Source of the DNA: Derxia lacustris | GTDB lineage: Bacteria > Pseudomonadota > Gammaproteobacteria > Burkholderiales > Burkholderiaceae_E | Assembly: GCF_002105195.1 (NCBI RefSeq) | Contig: NZ_MUHU01000050.1 | Location: 124,001-188,000, forward strand | Direction: 5' to 3' | DNA: 64,000 bases | Shown here: piece after piece, positions 46,472-55,715 of the stretch | How the letters are laid out: each line of letters opens with the position of its first letter | How positions within the stretch are numbered: position 1 is the first letter of the stretch | Translations under genes and position numbers: made by a program | Notes under the pieces: generated by a model | What the model was told of the DNA's origin: nothing | Seen by the model: the letters and a program-made list of their open reading frames with translations, nothing else | Database searches by the model: none

Positions 46472-47268
46472 GCATGGAACTCACCCTCGACCACGACGCC
46501 GTCGTGCGGCTGTGCGAGCGCATCGAAGGCGCGCAGCTGCGTGCGCACGCGATCCCCAAGCTCACCGACGAATACCCGGGCATGACCATCGGCGACGGCT
46601 ATGCGGTGCAGCTTGCGCTGCGCCAGCGCTGGCTCGCGCGCGGCGTGCGGCAACTGGGCTGGAAGGCCGGCCTCACCTCGCGCGCCAAGATGAAGCAGAT
46701 GGGCGTCGACGTGCCGAGCATCGGCTTCCTGATGTTCGACATGTTCCGCAGCGAAGGCTCGGAGATCGGCACCGCCGACCTCGTCCATCCGCGCGTGGAA
46801 TGCGAGGTGGCCTTCGTGACCAAGGCCGAGCTGCGCGGCCCGGGCTGCACTGGCGCCGATGTGCTGGAGGCGACCGACTTCGTGCTGCCGGCGGTCGAGG
46901 TCATCGATTCGCGCTTCTCGGGCTTCAAGTTCGATCTGCCGAGCGTGGTGGCGGACAACGGATCGAGCGCGCGGTTTGTCGCCGGCGGGCGCGCGCGCAT
47001 CGCCGCCGAGCTCGATCTGCGCACGCTCGGCGTGGTGCTGGAGAAGAACGGCGAGCAGGTCGCGATGGGCGCGTCGGGCGCGGTGCTCGGGCATCCGGCG
47101 GAGGCGGTCGCGATGCTGGTCAACATTCTTCACGAGCTGGGCGAGACGCTGCCCGCCGGCAGCTTCGTGATGAGCGGCGGCATCACCGAGGCGGTCGCGG
47201 TGAAGCCGGGCGACAACGTGATCGCCCGGTTTCAGGAGCTGGGCAGTGTGGCGATGCGCTTCGTCTGA
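46468..47268 (+). CDS. dmpH: 4-oxalocrotonate decarboxylase
   Basis: A 266-residue paralogue of DmpE that decarboxylates 2-oxo-3-hexenedioate. GWKAGLTSRAKMKQMGVDVP, RVECEVAFVTKAELRGPGC and VIDSRFSGFKFDLPSVVADN match DmpH-type decarboxylases. Together the pair completes the oxalocrotonate branch up to the DmpG substrate. It ends eight bases before the stop of the convergent thiolase, with no recognisable terminator between. Confidence 0.9.
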   Translation: MSMELTLDHDAVVRLCERIEGAQLRAHAIPKLTDEYPGMTIGDGYAVQLALRQRWLARGVRQLGWKAGLTSRAKMKQMGVDVPSIGFLMFDMFRSEGSEIGTADLVHPRVECEVAFVTKAELRGPGCTGADVLEATDFVLPAVEVIDSRFSGFKFDLPSVVADNGSSARFVAGGRARIAAELDLRTLGVVLEKNGEQVAMGASGAVLGHPAEAVAMLVNILHELGETLPAGSFVMSGGITEAVAVKPGDNVIARFQELGSVAMRFV

Positions 47269-47276
47269 AGCGCCGC

Positions 47277-48464
47277 TCAGTCGGCGAGTTCCAGCGCCAC
47301 TGCGGTGGCTTCGCCGCCACCGATGCACAGCGCCGCCACGCCGCGCCGGCCGCCGCGGGCCTTGAGCGCATGCAGCAGCGTCACGATCAGCCGCGCGCCG
47401 GTCGCACCGATCGGATGGCCGAGCGCGCAGGCGCCGCCATTGATGTTGAGCCGGTCGCGCGCAATGCCGAGTTCCTTCGCGGCGGCCATCGCCACGACGG
47501 CAAACGCCTCGTTGATCTCGAACAGATCGACATCGGCGACCCACCAGCCGACCCGCGTCAGCAGCTTGCCGATGGCCGGGATCGGCGCCGTGGTGTATTG
47601 CGCCGGCGCCTGGCTGTGGGTGGCGTGGCCGACCAGCGTGGCCAGCACCGGCAGGCCGAGCTGCCGGGCGGTCGAGCGGCGCACCAGCAGCAGCGCCGCC
47701 GCGCCGTCGGCATTGGCCGAGGCGCTCGCGGCGGTGATCGTGCCGTCGGGCCGGAATGCCGGCCGCAGCGTCGGGATCTTGTCGGGCGAAACCTTGAGCG
47801 GATGTTCGTCATGCTCGATGCGCTTTTCGCCGCCCTTGACCGCCAGCACCACCGGCGCGATCTCGGCCGCGAAGGCGCCGGTCTCGATGGCGCGGCGTGC
47901 GCGCGTGAGCGTCTCGACCGCATAGGCGTCCTGCTCGGCGCGACCGAAGCCATAGGCCGCCGCCGTCACCTCGCCGAAGTCGCCCATCGACCGGCCGGGC
48001 TCGTAGGCGTCTTCCAGACCGTCGAGCATCATGTGATCGAACACGCGGTCATGGCCCATGCGGTAGCCGGCGCGCGCCTTGGCCAGCAGATAGGGCGCGT
48101 TGCTCATCGATTCCATGCCGCCGGCCACGACGATCTCGGCGCTGCCCGCCAGCAGCAGGTCGTGCGCCAGCATCGTCGCCTTCATGCCCGAGCCGCAGAC
48201 CTTGTTGACGGTGGTCGCGCCGGCGGCATCGGGCAGGCCGGCGCCGCGTGCGGCCTGCCGCGCCGGCGCCTGACCCTGGCCGGCGGGCAGCACGCAGCCC
48301 ATCAGCACTTCGTCGACGCGGGCCGGATCGAGGCCGGCACGGTCGAGCACCGCGCGGATCGCATGCGCGCCCAGGGCCGGCGCGGCGAGGGCGGCCAGCT
48401 CGCCCTGAAAACGGCCGAGCGGCGTGCGCGCGGCGGCAACGATGACGACGGGATCTTCGGTCAT
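47277..48464 (-). CDS. Acetyl-CoA C-acyltransferase (thiolase)
   Basis: A 395-residue thiolase. The nucleophilic cysteine is in NKVCGSGMKATM (about C90), the active-site histidine in EINEAFAV and NINGGACALGHPIGATGAR, and the last cysteine in AALCIGGGEATA. It could condense two acetyl-CoA, for example those released by DmpF, or cleave a 3-oxoacyl-CoA. It lies 10 bases after an SDR gene on the same strand, behind the RND efflux operon, and is convergent with dmpH. Confidence 0.92.
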   Translation of the reverse strand: MTEDPVVIVAAARTPLGRFQGELAALAAPALGAHAIRAVLDRAGLDPARVDEVLMGCVLPAGQGQAPARQAARGAGLPDAAGATTVNKVCGSGMKATMLAHDLLLAGSAEIVVAGGMESMSNAPYLLAKARAGYRMGHDRVFDHMMLDGLEDAYEPGRSMGDFGEVTAAAYGFGRAEQDAYAVETLTRARRAIETGAFAAEIAPVVLAVKGGEKRIEHDEHPLKVSPDKIPTLRPAFRPDGTITAASASANADGAAALLLVRRSTARQLGLPVLATLVGHATHSQAPAQYTTAPIPAIGKLLTRVGWWVADVDLFEINEAFAVVAMAAAKELGIARDRLNINGGACALGHPIGATGARLIVTLLHALKARGGRRGVAALCIGGGEATAVALELAD

Positions 48465-48474
48465 GGCTCTCTCC

Positions 48475-49182
48475 TCAGGAACGCAGATCGCGCAGATAAA
48501 TCCCCGGTTCGGCCGCCAGCCCCTGCTTGACCTGGCGCGTGAGGTCGTCGGCCAGCACCTCCAGCGCGCCGGCCTCCAGTCCGTCGAAGGCGCTGCGCAC
48601 CACGTCTTCGGGCTTGAGCTTGGGCAGGTCGATGTCGGCGGTGAGGTCGGTATCGACGAAGCCGACATGCAGCGCGGTCACCTGCGTGCCCTGGGCGGCC
48701 AGCTCCTGGCGCACGCCGTTGGTCATGCCCCAGGCGGCCGACTTGCTGGCCGCGTACACGCCCAGCAGCGGGCCGCTGATCCAGCTCGCGACCGACAGCA
48801 CATTGAGCAGCGCGCCGCCGCCATTGGCCGCGAGCACCGGCGCGAAGGCGCGCGTGACTTCGAGCGGGCCGATCACGTTGGTCTCGATGTGCCGGCGCAG
48901 CGAGGCCGCGCTGTCCTCGACCAGAAAGCCGCCGAACGCCGCGATGCCGGCGTTGTTGACGACCAGCGTGACATCGGCGCAATCGCGCGCGGCGGCGGCG
49001 ATCTGTGCCGGGTCGGTCACGTCGAGCCGCAGCGGCAGCACGCCGGGCAGCGTGACGGTCTCGGGCCGGCGCGCGGCGGCGTAGACCTTGCGGGCGCCGC
49101 GCGCCAGGGCTTCACGCGCAAATGCGAGGCCGAGGCCGCGATTGGCGCCGGTGACGAGAACGACAGCATCCTTGAGCTTCAT
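48475..49182 (-). CDS. SDR family oxidoreductase
   Basis: A 235-residue short-chain dehydrogenase with normal motifs: VTGANRGLGLAFA (about residues 9-21), VVNNAGIAAFGG, the catalytic serine in NVLSVASW and YAASK. The ATG at 49182 has AAGGAGAAGG upstream; a longer frame from 49230 was rejected. It starts 53 bp after the RND permease stop and runs directly into the thiolase, so these two may be distal members of the efflux operon. The substrate is unknown. Confidence 0.87.
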   Translation of the reverse strand: MKLKDAVVLVTGANRGLGLAFAREALARGARKVYAAARRPETVTLPGVLPLRLDVTDPAQIAAAARDCADVTLVVNNAGIAAFGGFLVEDSAASLRRHIETNVIGPLEVTRAFAPVLAANGGGALLNVLSVASWISGPLLGVYAASKSAAWGMTNGVRQELAAQGTQVTALHVGFVDTDLTADIDLPKLKPEDVVRSAFDGLEAGALEVLADDLTRQVKQGLAAEPGIYLRDLRS

Positions 49183-49235
49183 GGACCTTCTCCTTGGGCG
49201 GACGGCCGGGCGGCCGTCCTGGTTGAACACGGCGA

Positions 49236-52200
49236 TCAGTCGGCGGCGAGCGCCTGCGGTGCGTTGGCGTGGTCGTGCACGGCCTCTGTGGCCGGCGCCT
49301 TCACGCGGAACCAGATGGCGTAGAGCGCCGGCAGGAACAGCAGGATGAGCAGCGTGCCGACGGCGGTGCCGCCGATCAGCGTGTAGGCGAGCGAGCCCCA
49401 GAACACCGATTCGGTGAGCGGCATGAAGGCCAGCACCGCCGCGAGCGCGGTGAGGATCACCGGCCGGGCGCGCTGCACCGTGGCCTCGACCACCGCGTCG
49501 AAGGGCGCGAGGCCGGCGGCGCGGTTGCTGTCGATCTGGCCGATCAGGATCAGCGTGTTGCGCATCAGGATCCCGGACAGCCCGATCAGCCCGAGGATGG
49601 CGTTGAAGCCGAACGGCTGATTGAAGGCGACCAGGATCGGCACCATGCCCACCAGACCGAGCGGCGCGGTCAGCAGCGTCATGCCGGTGGCGGCAAACGA
49701 ACGCGTTTGCAGCATCAGCACGATCAGCGTCAGCACCAGCATCACCGGGAAGATCGGCGCGAGCGCGGCATTGGCCTTGCCGGCTTCCTCGATCGAGGCG
49801 CCCATCTCGATGCGATAGCCGGCCGGCAGCGCGGCGCGCACCGGCGCGAGCGCGGCGTCGATCTGGAGCGAGACCTCGGGCGGTTGCAGCCGCTCGTCGA
49901 TGTCGCCGCGCACGGTGAGCGTGGGCAGGCGGTCGCGCCGGCGCAGGATCGGCTCCTCGGCGCGCAGCTCGATGTGGCCGATCTGGTCGAGCGGAATCGC
50001 GCGGCCGTCGCGGCCGATGAGCTGGAAGTCGCCCAGCCGCGACGGGTCGAGCCGCTCGCCGCCGGCGCTGCGCGCGACCAGCTCGGCGGTGCGGATGCCG
50101 TCGCGCAGCTGCGTGACCGGCGTGCCGCTGACCAGGAACTGGAGCTGCTCGGCGGCGTCCTGCGGCGTGAGGCCGATCAGCGCGAGCCGGTCCTCGTCAA
50201 AGCTCAGATGCAGCTGCGGCTGGCGCTCGCCCCAGTCGAGGTTGACGTCGCGCATCGACGGATTGGCGCGCATCACGCCGGCCACGTCATTGGCGATGCG
50301 GCGCAGCGTGTCGGCATCCGGCCCGGTCACGCGGAAGGCGACCGGGAACGGCGACGGCGGGCCGAACACCAGCTTGCTGGCGCGCACCCGCGCCTCGGGC
50401 GCGAGGCCGTCGGCGACGCGTTCGCGCAGGCGTTGCAGCAGGGCGTCGCGCGCCGTGTGGTCGTCGGTCAGCACGATGATCTTGGCGAACGACGGATCGG
50501 GCAGCTCGGGGTTGTAGCTCATGAAGAAGCGCGGCGCGCCCTGGCCCACATAGGCGGTGACGATGCGCGTCTCGGGCTGCTCGTGCAGCCAGGCTTCCAC
50601 CTTGGCCGAGGCGGCGCTGGTGGTCTCGATGCTGCTGCCATACGGCAGTTGCAGCTCGACGAGCACCTCGGGCCGGTCGGACGTGGGGAAGAACTGCTGG
50701 CGCACCGCGCCCATGCCCACGCCGGCCGCCACGAACACCAGCATCACCACGGCGGCCACCAGCCATTTGCGGCGCACCGCAAACGCGATGGCACTGCGCA
50801 GCTGGCGATAGCGCGGCGTGTCGTAGATGGCGGCGTGGCCGCCCGCGACCGGCGCGATCTGCGGCAGCAGCTTCACGCCCAGGTAGGGCGTGAACACCAC
50901 CGCCACCACCCACGAGGTGATGAGCGCAAAGCCGACGATCCAGAAGATGTTGCCCGCGTACTCGCCGGCGGTGGACTTGGCAAAACCCACCGGCAGAAAG
51001 CCGAGCACCGTGACCAGCGTGCCTGCCAGCATCGGCGCGGCGGTGTGGCTCCAGGCGTAGGCGGCGGCTTGAACGCGGGCCATGCCTTCCTCCATCTTCA
51101 CCACCATGATCTCGATGGCGATGATCGCGTCGTCGACCAGCAGGCCGAGGGAAATGATCAGCGCGCCCAGCGTCACGCGGTCGAACACCCGGTCGGTGAG
51201 CAGCATGATCACGAACACGGTTGCCAGCGTGAGCGGCACCGCCGCCGCCACCACGATGCCCACGCGCCAGCCCATGCTCACGAGGCAGACCAGCATCACC
51301 ACCGCCAGCGCGACGACGAACTTGAGCATGAACTCGCCGACCGCGCCGCTGATGTTGACGGCCTGATCGGTGATCTTGCTCAGGCTGATGCCGAGCGGCA
51401 GTTCGGCGCGGATCGCCTCGGCTTCGGCGCCGAGCGCGCGGCCCAGTTCCAGGCCGTTCCAGCCTTCCTGCATCACCACCGACAGCGCCAGCGCCGGCTC
51501 GCCGTCATGGCGGATCAGGAAGGTGGCCGGGTCTTCATAGCCGCGCGTGACGGTCGCCACATCGCCGAGCCGCAGCACGCGACCGCCGGCCGCGACCGGG
51601 ATGTTGCGCAGGCTGGCCAGATCGTCGGGCACGCCGTCGAGCCGCAGCACGGCTTGCGGACCGCGCGTCTCGATGCTGCCGGCCGGCGTGACCGTGTTGT
51701 GCTGCTGGAGCGCCGCGAACAGCTCGCGCGCGGTGATGCCCAGCGTGGCCAGCCGCTGCCACGAGAACTCGACGAACACGCGCTCCGGCCGCTCGCCGAC
51801 GATGTCGACCTTCTTCACGCCGGGCACGCGCAGCAGCCGCTGGCGCAGCGGCTCGGCTTCGCGCACGAGATTGCGCGGCGCCAGACCCGGCGCCTTCAGC
51901 GCATAGAGCGCGAAGGACACGTCGGAATACTCGTCGTTGACGAAGGGGCCGAGCACGCCGCGCGGCAGCTTCAGGCCCTGGTCGCCGAGCTTCTTGCGCG
52001 CCTGATAGAACTGCTCGGGCACGGCGGCCGGCGGCGTGCTGTCCTTGAGCGTGAGCGTCATCAGCACGAGGCCGGGCCGCGCGATGGTTTCGACCCGGTC
52101 GTACCAGCGCAGCTCCTGCAAGCGCTTTTCGAGCGGCTCGGCGACCAGGTCCTGCATCTCTTTCGCGCTGGCGCCGGGCCAGGCCGCGCTGACCGTGAGC

Positions 52201-52340
52201 AGCTTGATGGTGAAGGCCGGATCCTCGGCGCGACCCAGCTTGAAGAAGGCGAACAGCCCCGAGCCTGCGAGCACGAGGATGAGGAAGAGCGTCACGGCGC
52301 GTTCGCGCACCGCGAGCGCCGACAGATTGAAGCGGTTCAT
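49236..52340 (-). CDS. RND multidrug-type efflux permease (HAE1 family)
   Basis: A 1,034-residue proton-driven efflux pump of the AcrB class. Helix 1 is AVTLFLILVLAGSGLFAFF. The paired aspartates of helix 4 are in ISLGLLVDDAIIAIEIMVV. The periplasmic porter domains contain ARPGLVLMTLTLKDS and a RVFVEFSWQRLATLGI segment, and GLIGLSGILMRNTLILIGQI is the helix 10-11 region. The ATG overlaps the adaptor gene stop (ATGA). With the adaptor and the divergent outer-membrane channel at 54240 it forms a tripartite pump. Confidence 0.93.
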   Translation of the reverse strand: MNRFNLSALAVRERAVTLFLILVLAGSGLFAFFKLGRAEDPAFTIKLLTVSAAWPGASAKEMQDLVAEPLEKRLQELRWYDRVETIARPGLVLMTLTLKDSTPPAAVPEQFYQARKKLGDQGLKLPRGVLGPFVNDEYSDVSFALYALKAPGLAPRNLVREAEPLRQRLLRVPGVKKVDIVGERPERVFVEFSWQRLATLGITARELFAALQQHNTVTPAGSIETRGPQAVLRLDGVPDDLASLRNIPVAAGGRVLRLGDVATVTRGYEDPATFLIRHDGEPALALSVVMQEGWNGLELGRALGAEAEAIRAELPLGISLSKITDQAVNISGAVGEFMLKFVVALAVVMLVCLVSMGWRVGIVVAAAVPLTLATVFVIMLLTDRVFDRVTLGALIISLGLLVDDAIIAIEIMVVKMEEGMARVQAAAYAWSHTAAPMLAGTLVTVLGFLPVGFAKSTAGEYAGNIFWIVGFALITSWVVAVVFTPYLGVKLLPQIAPVAGGHAAIYDTPRYRQLRSAIAFAVRRKWLVAAVVMLVFVAAGVGMGAVRQQFFPTSDRPEVLVELQLPYGSSIETTSAASAKVEAWLHEQPETRIVTAYVGQGAPRFFMSYNPELPDPSFAKIIVLTDDHTARDALLQRLRERVADGLAPEARVRASKLVFGPPSPFPVAFRVTGPDADTLRRIANDVAGVMRANPSMRDVNLDWGERQPQLHLSFDEDRLALIGLTPQDAAEQLQFLVSGTPVTQLRDGIRTAELVARSAGGERLDPSRLGDFQLIGRDGRAIPLDQIGHIELRAEEPILRRRDRLPTLTVRGDIDERLQPPEVSLQIDAALAPVRAALPAGYRIEMGASIEEAGKANAALAPIFPVMLVLTLIVLMLQTRSFAATGMTLLTAPLGLVGMVPILVAFNQPFGFNAILGLIGLSGILMRNTLILIGQIDSNRAAGLAPFDAVVEATVQRARPVILTALAAVLAFMPLTESVFWGSLAYTLIGGTAVGTLLILLFLPALYAIWFRVKAPATEAVHDHANAPQALAAD

Positions 52341-53440
52341 TGCGCCACCGCCTTCTCGGCGCCGAGGCGCACGTTGTCGCCGTCGTGCAGCAGATGGGCG
52401 CCGAGCGCGACCACCGTGTCGCCGGGCGCGAGGCCCTGCGACAGCAGCACGCTGTCGGCGCCGAGGCGGGCGACGGTCACCGGCCGGAAATTCACGCGCG
52501 CGGCGGCACGGTCGACGACGAACACGCCCGGACCGGGGCCGGCGTCGTGCAGCGCGCCGATCGGCACCACCACGCCGGGCTGGTGGCCCAGCGCAAGCCG
52601 CAGGCTCACGGTGCTGCCGATCGGCGCCTCGGCCGCCGCGCCGCCGAGCGTGTAGCGGGCGGCAAAGCTGCGCGTGCGCGGATCGGCGGCGGCGGCCAGT
52701 TCGCGCAGGGTGGCGCTGCCTTCGGCGCCGCCCCAGACGCTGGCCTGCGCGGTCGAGCCCAGCGCCGGCCGCAGGCCCTCGGGCAGATCGACGCGGGCTT
52801 CGCGCGCGCCGTCGCGGGCCAGCCGCAGCACCGCGTCGCCGGCCTTCACTACCTGACCGGGCTCGGCCAGCGTGGCCAGCACCACGCCGTCGGCATCGGC
52901 GCGCAGCTCGCTGTAGCGGTCGGCGTTGAGCGCGACCTCGGCCTGGGCCTGAGCGGCGGCGAGCCGGGCGCGCGCGCTGCGGTCGGCGGCGCGGGCCGCG
53001 TCGAGCGTTTGCGCCGACACGGCGCCGGCTTCGACCAGGCCGTCGAGCCGGGCCAGATCGGCGGCGGCCTGCTCGGCCTGGGCATGGGCGGCGCGCACCA
53101 GCTCGCGCTGGGCGGCGGCGCCGAGGCCGACGTCGCTGGCGTCGAGCCGCATGAGCAGGTCGCCGCGCTTGACGCGCTGGCCGGCGTCGACGCGGCGCTC
53201 GACCACCTTGCCGTCGATGCGGAAGCCCAGATCGCTCTCGACCCGCGCGGCGACCACGCCGGTAAAGCTGCGCTCGACCGCGCCATCGGCGACGGCGCGC
53301 GCCAGGCTGACCAGCGGCGGCTGGGTGCGCGGATCGGCCGGCTCGCTGCTGCCGCAGCCGGCAAGCGCCGACAGCAGCGCGAAGGCGCCGGCGGTCATCG
53401 GCCAGGCCGGTGCGCGACGCGGAAAACGGATGGAAAACAT
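52337..53440 (-). CDS. RND efflux periplasmic adaptor lipoprotein (MFP family)
   Basis: A 367-residue membrane-fusion protein. A lipoprotein signal ends at SALAGC (lipobox, cysteine about residue 29). VVAARVESDLGFRIDGKVVE and VDAGQRVKRGDLLMRLDAS form the split lipoyl domain around an alpha-helical hairpin (about 98-165). Barrel and membrane-proximal domains follow. It is the first gene of the leftward pump operon; a predicted TetR operator lies about 40 bp upstream. Confidence 0.9.
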   Translation of the reverse strand: MFSIRFPRRAPAWPMTAGAFALLSALAGCGSSEPADPRTQPPLVSLARAVADGAVERSFTGVVAARVESDLGFRIDGKVVERRVDAGQRVKRGDLLMRLDASDVGLGAAAQRELVRAAHAQAEQAAADLARLDGLVEAGAVSAQTLDAARAADRSARARLAAAQAQAEVALNADRYSELRADADGVVLATLAEPGQVVKAGDAVLRLARDGAREARVDLPEGLRPALGSTAQASVWGGAEGSATLRELAAAADPRTRSFAARYTLGGAAAEAPIGSTVSLRLALGHQPGVVVPIGALHDAGPGPGVFVVDRAAARVNFRPVTVARLGADSVLLSQGLAPGDTVVALGAHLLHDGDNVRLGAEKAVAQ

Positions 53441-53480
53441 GGCGGGCTCCTCGAACGGTGGAGCCCATGTTAGTTAACGA

Positions 53481-53504
53481 GTTAAGAAAACGTCAACTCA
53501 TAAC
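53481..53504. promoter_or_regulatory. TetR operator copy 1, upstream of the adaptor gene
   Basis: The 24-bp sequence GTTAAGAAAACGTCAACTCATAAC matches operator copy 2 (54196-54219) at 20 of 24 positions. A second palindrome, TTAAC-GA-GTTAA, overlaps its left edge (53473-53484). It sits between the end of the TetR gene and the start of the leftward pump operon, in an AT-rich pocket. Confidence 0.6.
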
Positions 53505-53520
53505 TTGCGAAGCGGCAGCG

Positions 53521-54153
53521 CTAGACCGACAGGCTGCGCAGCACCAGGCCGACGATGGCGGTGCAGGCTTCCTGCAACTCCTCGGGCTCGCGCTGCTCCA
53601 GCATCATCGGATGGGCGAACAGCCACATCGCCTCGTCGATGCCGCTGCACACCTCGTCGAGCGGCGTCTTGCGCTCGAACTCGCCGCTCGCGCGCCCGTC
53701 GCTGACGATGCGCCGGATCGCGGCCTGCTTGGCGAGCTTGTAGCGCGGTACCGAGCCCCATTGCGTCTCGACCGCCACCAGCACGATGTCGTGCAGCTTG
53801 CGTTCGTTGAAGAACAGTTCAAGCCCTTGATCCAGCACGGTTTTGAACAGCTTGCGCAGGCGCTTGGTGGCGCTCTCGTCGCTGCTCGCAACCGCCTCCA
53901 TCGCATCGATGATGCGGCCCAGCGTCATGCTGCAGATGGCTTCGCCGATGGCCTGCTTGGACTCGAAGAAGCGGTAGAGGTAGGCGCTCGACACGCCGAT
54001 TTCCTTGGCGATGTCGGCGACCGAGGTCTTGTCGTAGCCGTAGCGGCGGAAGTGGGCGTCGGCGACGGCGATGATCTGCTCGCGCCGTTCGTGCTGGGCC
54101 GGGCCGCGCTGGCCGCTACTGTCGGCCTGCGCTGGAATGTCGGAATCGGTCAT
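53521..54153 (-). CDS. TetR family repressor of the efflux pump
   Basis: A 210-residue TetR regulator: RREQIIAVADAHFRRYGYDK then TSVADIAKEIGVSSAYLYRF is the N-terminal DNA-binding domain, and FFESKQAIGEAI follows. The rest is the variable ligand domain. It lies between the leftward adaptor-permease operon and the rightward channel gene. Two nearly identical operators flank it, so it likely represses both arms and itself. The ATG at 54153 was chosen over 54222, which lies upstream of the second operator. Confidence 0.9.
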   Translation of the reverse strand: MTDSDIPAQADSSGQRGPAQHERREQIIAVADAHFRRYGYDKTSVADIAKEIGVSSAYLYRFFESKQAIGEAICSMTLGRIIDAMEAVASSDESATKRLRKLFKTVLDQGLELFFNERKLHDIVLVAVETQWGSVPRYKLAKQAAIRRIVSDGRASGEFERKTPLDEVCSGIDEAMWLFAHPMMLEQREPEELQEACTAIVGLVLRSLSV

Positions 54154-54195
54154 GGGGGGTCTGGTGGGTGGAATCGGGCTTGGCAGTTTCGATGA

Positions 54196-54219
54196 GTTAT
54201 GAAAACATGAATTCATAAC
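54196..54219. promoter_or_regulatory. TetR operator copy 2, between the TetR and channel genes
   Basis: GTTATGAA, eight bases, TTCATAAC is a perfect dyad of 24 bp. It lies 20 bp before the channel ATG and 42 bp before the TetR ATG on the other strand, where it would block both promoters. Its near copy at 53481-53504 controls the other pump arm. Confidence 0.65.
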
Positions 54220-54239
54220 CAACGCTCGGAGTTGCCGTC

Positions 54240-55685
54240 ATGTCTATCGCCGTTCATTTTCCCCCGCGCCTGCTGCCGCTGCTGGCGACGGCCTTGCTGT
54301 CGGCCTGCGCGGTCGGGCCGGAGCATGTCGCGCCCGAGCTGCCGCGCGTGGCCGAGGCGTCGGCGGCGGCGCGGGTTGCCGCGCGCGTGGCCGCGCCGGC
54401 GCCGCCGCTCGACCGCTGGTGGACCGGCTTCGGCGATGCCGATCTCGACCGCGCGGTCGAGCGGGCGCTGTCGGCCAGCCCCACGCTCGAACAGGCGCTG
54501 GCCCGCGTCGATCAGGCGCGCGCCGGGCTGGGCGCCGCCAATGCCGCGCTGCTGCCGGCCGGCGACGCGGGCGCCTCGGCGGCGCGCGCCCACACCACGC
54601 AGCAGGACGCGCTCGGCCGCGTGCGCACGGCGCTCGGCGACCGTTCGCGCGACAGCAGCCTGTACGCGCTCGACGCCCGGGCGCAGTGGGAGATCGATCT
54701 GGCCGGCGGCCTGCGCCGCAATGCCGAGGCGGCGCGCGCCGATTACGCCGCCACGGCTGCCGACGCGACCGCCGCGCGGCTCGCGGTCATCGCCGCCACC
54801 GCCGACGCCTATGTGCTGGTGCGCACGCTCCAGGCGCGGCTGGCGCTGGCGCGTGAGCAGGTCGACACGCGCACGCGGCTGGTGGCGCTGGTCGAGCGCC
54901 AGGTGGCGCGCGGCATTGCGCCGCAGCGCCAGCTCGATGCGGCGCGCGGCGCGCTCGCCGAGATCGCGGCCAGCGTGCCGGTGCTCGACGCCGGCCTCGA
55001 CGCCAGCTTTGCCGCGCTCGACCTGCTCGAAGGCGAGCCGGCCGGCAGCGCGCGCGTTGAGCTGGCCGCAGCCCAGCCGATCCCGGCGCCGCCCGGCATC
55101 GACAGCGCCGGCGGCACCGCCGCGATGCTGCGGCGCCGGCCCGACGTGATCGCCGCCGAGCGCCGGCTGGCCGCTGCCGACGCGCGCATCGGCGTGGCGC
55201 TGGCCGACTACTACCCCAAGCTGTCGCTCGGCGCGCTGGTCGGCAGCACGACCACGCTGGCCGGCAATCTGCTGGCGCCGGGCGCGGGCGTGGCCCAGGC
55301 CAGCGCCGGCCTGCGCTGGCGACTGTTCGATTTCGGGCGCGTCGATGCCGAGGTGGCGGCGGCGCGCGGCCGGCGCGCCGAGGCGCTCGCGGCCTGGCGC
55401 CAGACCGTGCTCGGCGCCACCGGCGAGGCCGAGTCGGCACTGTCGGCGCTGGTCAACAACGAGGCGCGGCTGCAAGCGCTGGCCGACGGCGAGACCGCCG
55501 TGCAGCGCGCCCGCGCCGCGACCGCGCTCGCGTATGAACGCGGCGTGGTCGCGCTGAGCGAAGTGCTCGATGCCGACGAGCGCCTGCAACGCCTGCGCGA
55601 CGGCGTGATCCTGGCGCGCTCCGACAGCGCGCGCGCCGCGATCGGCTCGTTCAAGGCGCTTGGCGGCGGCTGGCAGGCGCAGTGA
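54240..55685 (+). CDS. Outer-membrane efflux channel lipoprotein (NodT/OprM family)
   Basis: A 481-residue TolC-like channel. A lipoprotein signal ends at TALLSAC (cysteine about residue 22) followed by AVGPEHVAPELP, the usual OprM opening. DRWWTGFGDADLDRAVERAL, a central RRRPDVIAAERRLAAADARI and the repeat of the same helical motif are typical. It is divergent from TetR and completes the tripartite pump, although it is transcribed away from the other two genes. Confidence 0.92.
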   Translation: MSIAVHFPPRLLPLLATALLSACAVGPEHVAPELPRVAEASAAARVAARVAAPAPPLDRWWTGFGDADLDRAVERALSASPTLEQALARVDQARAGLGAANAALLPAGDAGASAARAHTTQQDALGRVRTALGDRSRDSSLYALDARAQWEIDLAGGLRRNAEAARADYAATAADATAARLAVIAATADAYVLVRTLQARLALAREQVDTRTRLVALVERQVARGIAPQRQLDAARGALAEIAASVPVLDAGLDASFAALDLLEGEPAGSARVELAAAQPIPAPPGIDSAGGTAAMLRRRPDVIAAERRLAAADARIGVALADYYPKLSLGALVGSTTTLAGNLLAPGAGVAQASAGLRWRLFDFGRVDAEVAAARGRRAEALAAWRQTVLGATGEAESALSALVNNEARLQALADGETAVQRARAATALAYERGVVALSEVLDADERLQRLRDGVILARSDSARAAIGSFKALGGGWQAQ

Positions 55686-55691
55686 GCCCGC

Positions 55692-55714
55692 GCCGGCCGG
55701 TCGCCGGGGCCGGC
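55692..55714. terminator. Candidate bidirectional terminator
   Basis: GCCGGCC (55692-55698) and GGCCGGC (55708-55714) form a seven-pair GC stem with a nine-base loop, placed exactly between the convergent stops of the efflux channel (55685) and the PEP-CTERM gene (55716). No T-tract follows, so efficiency is uncertain. Confidence 0.4.
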
Positions 55715-55715
55715 T

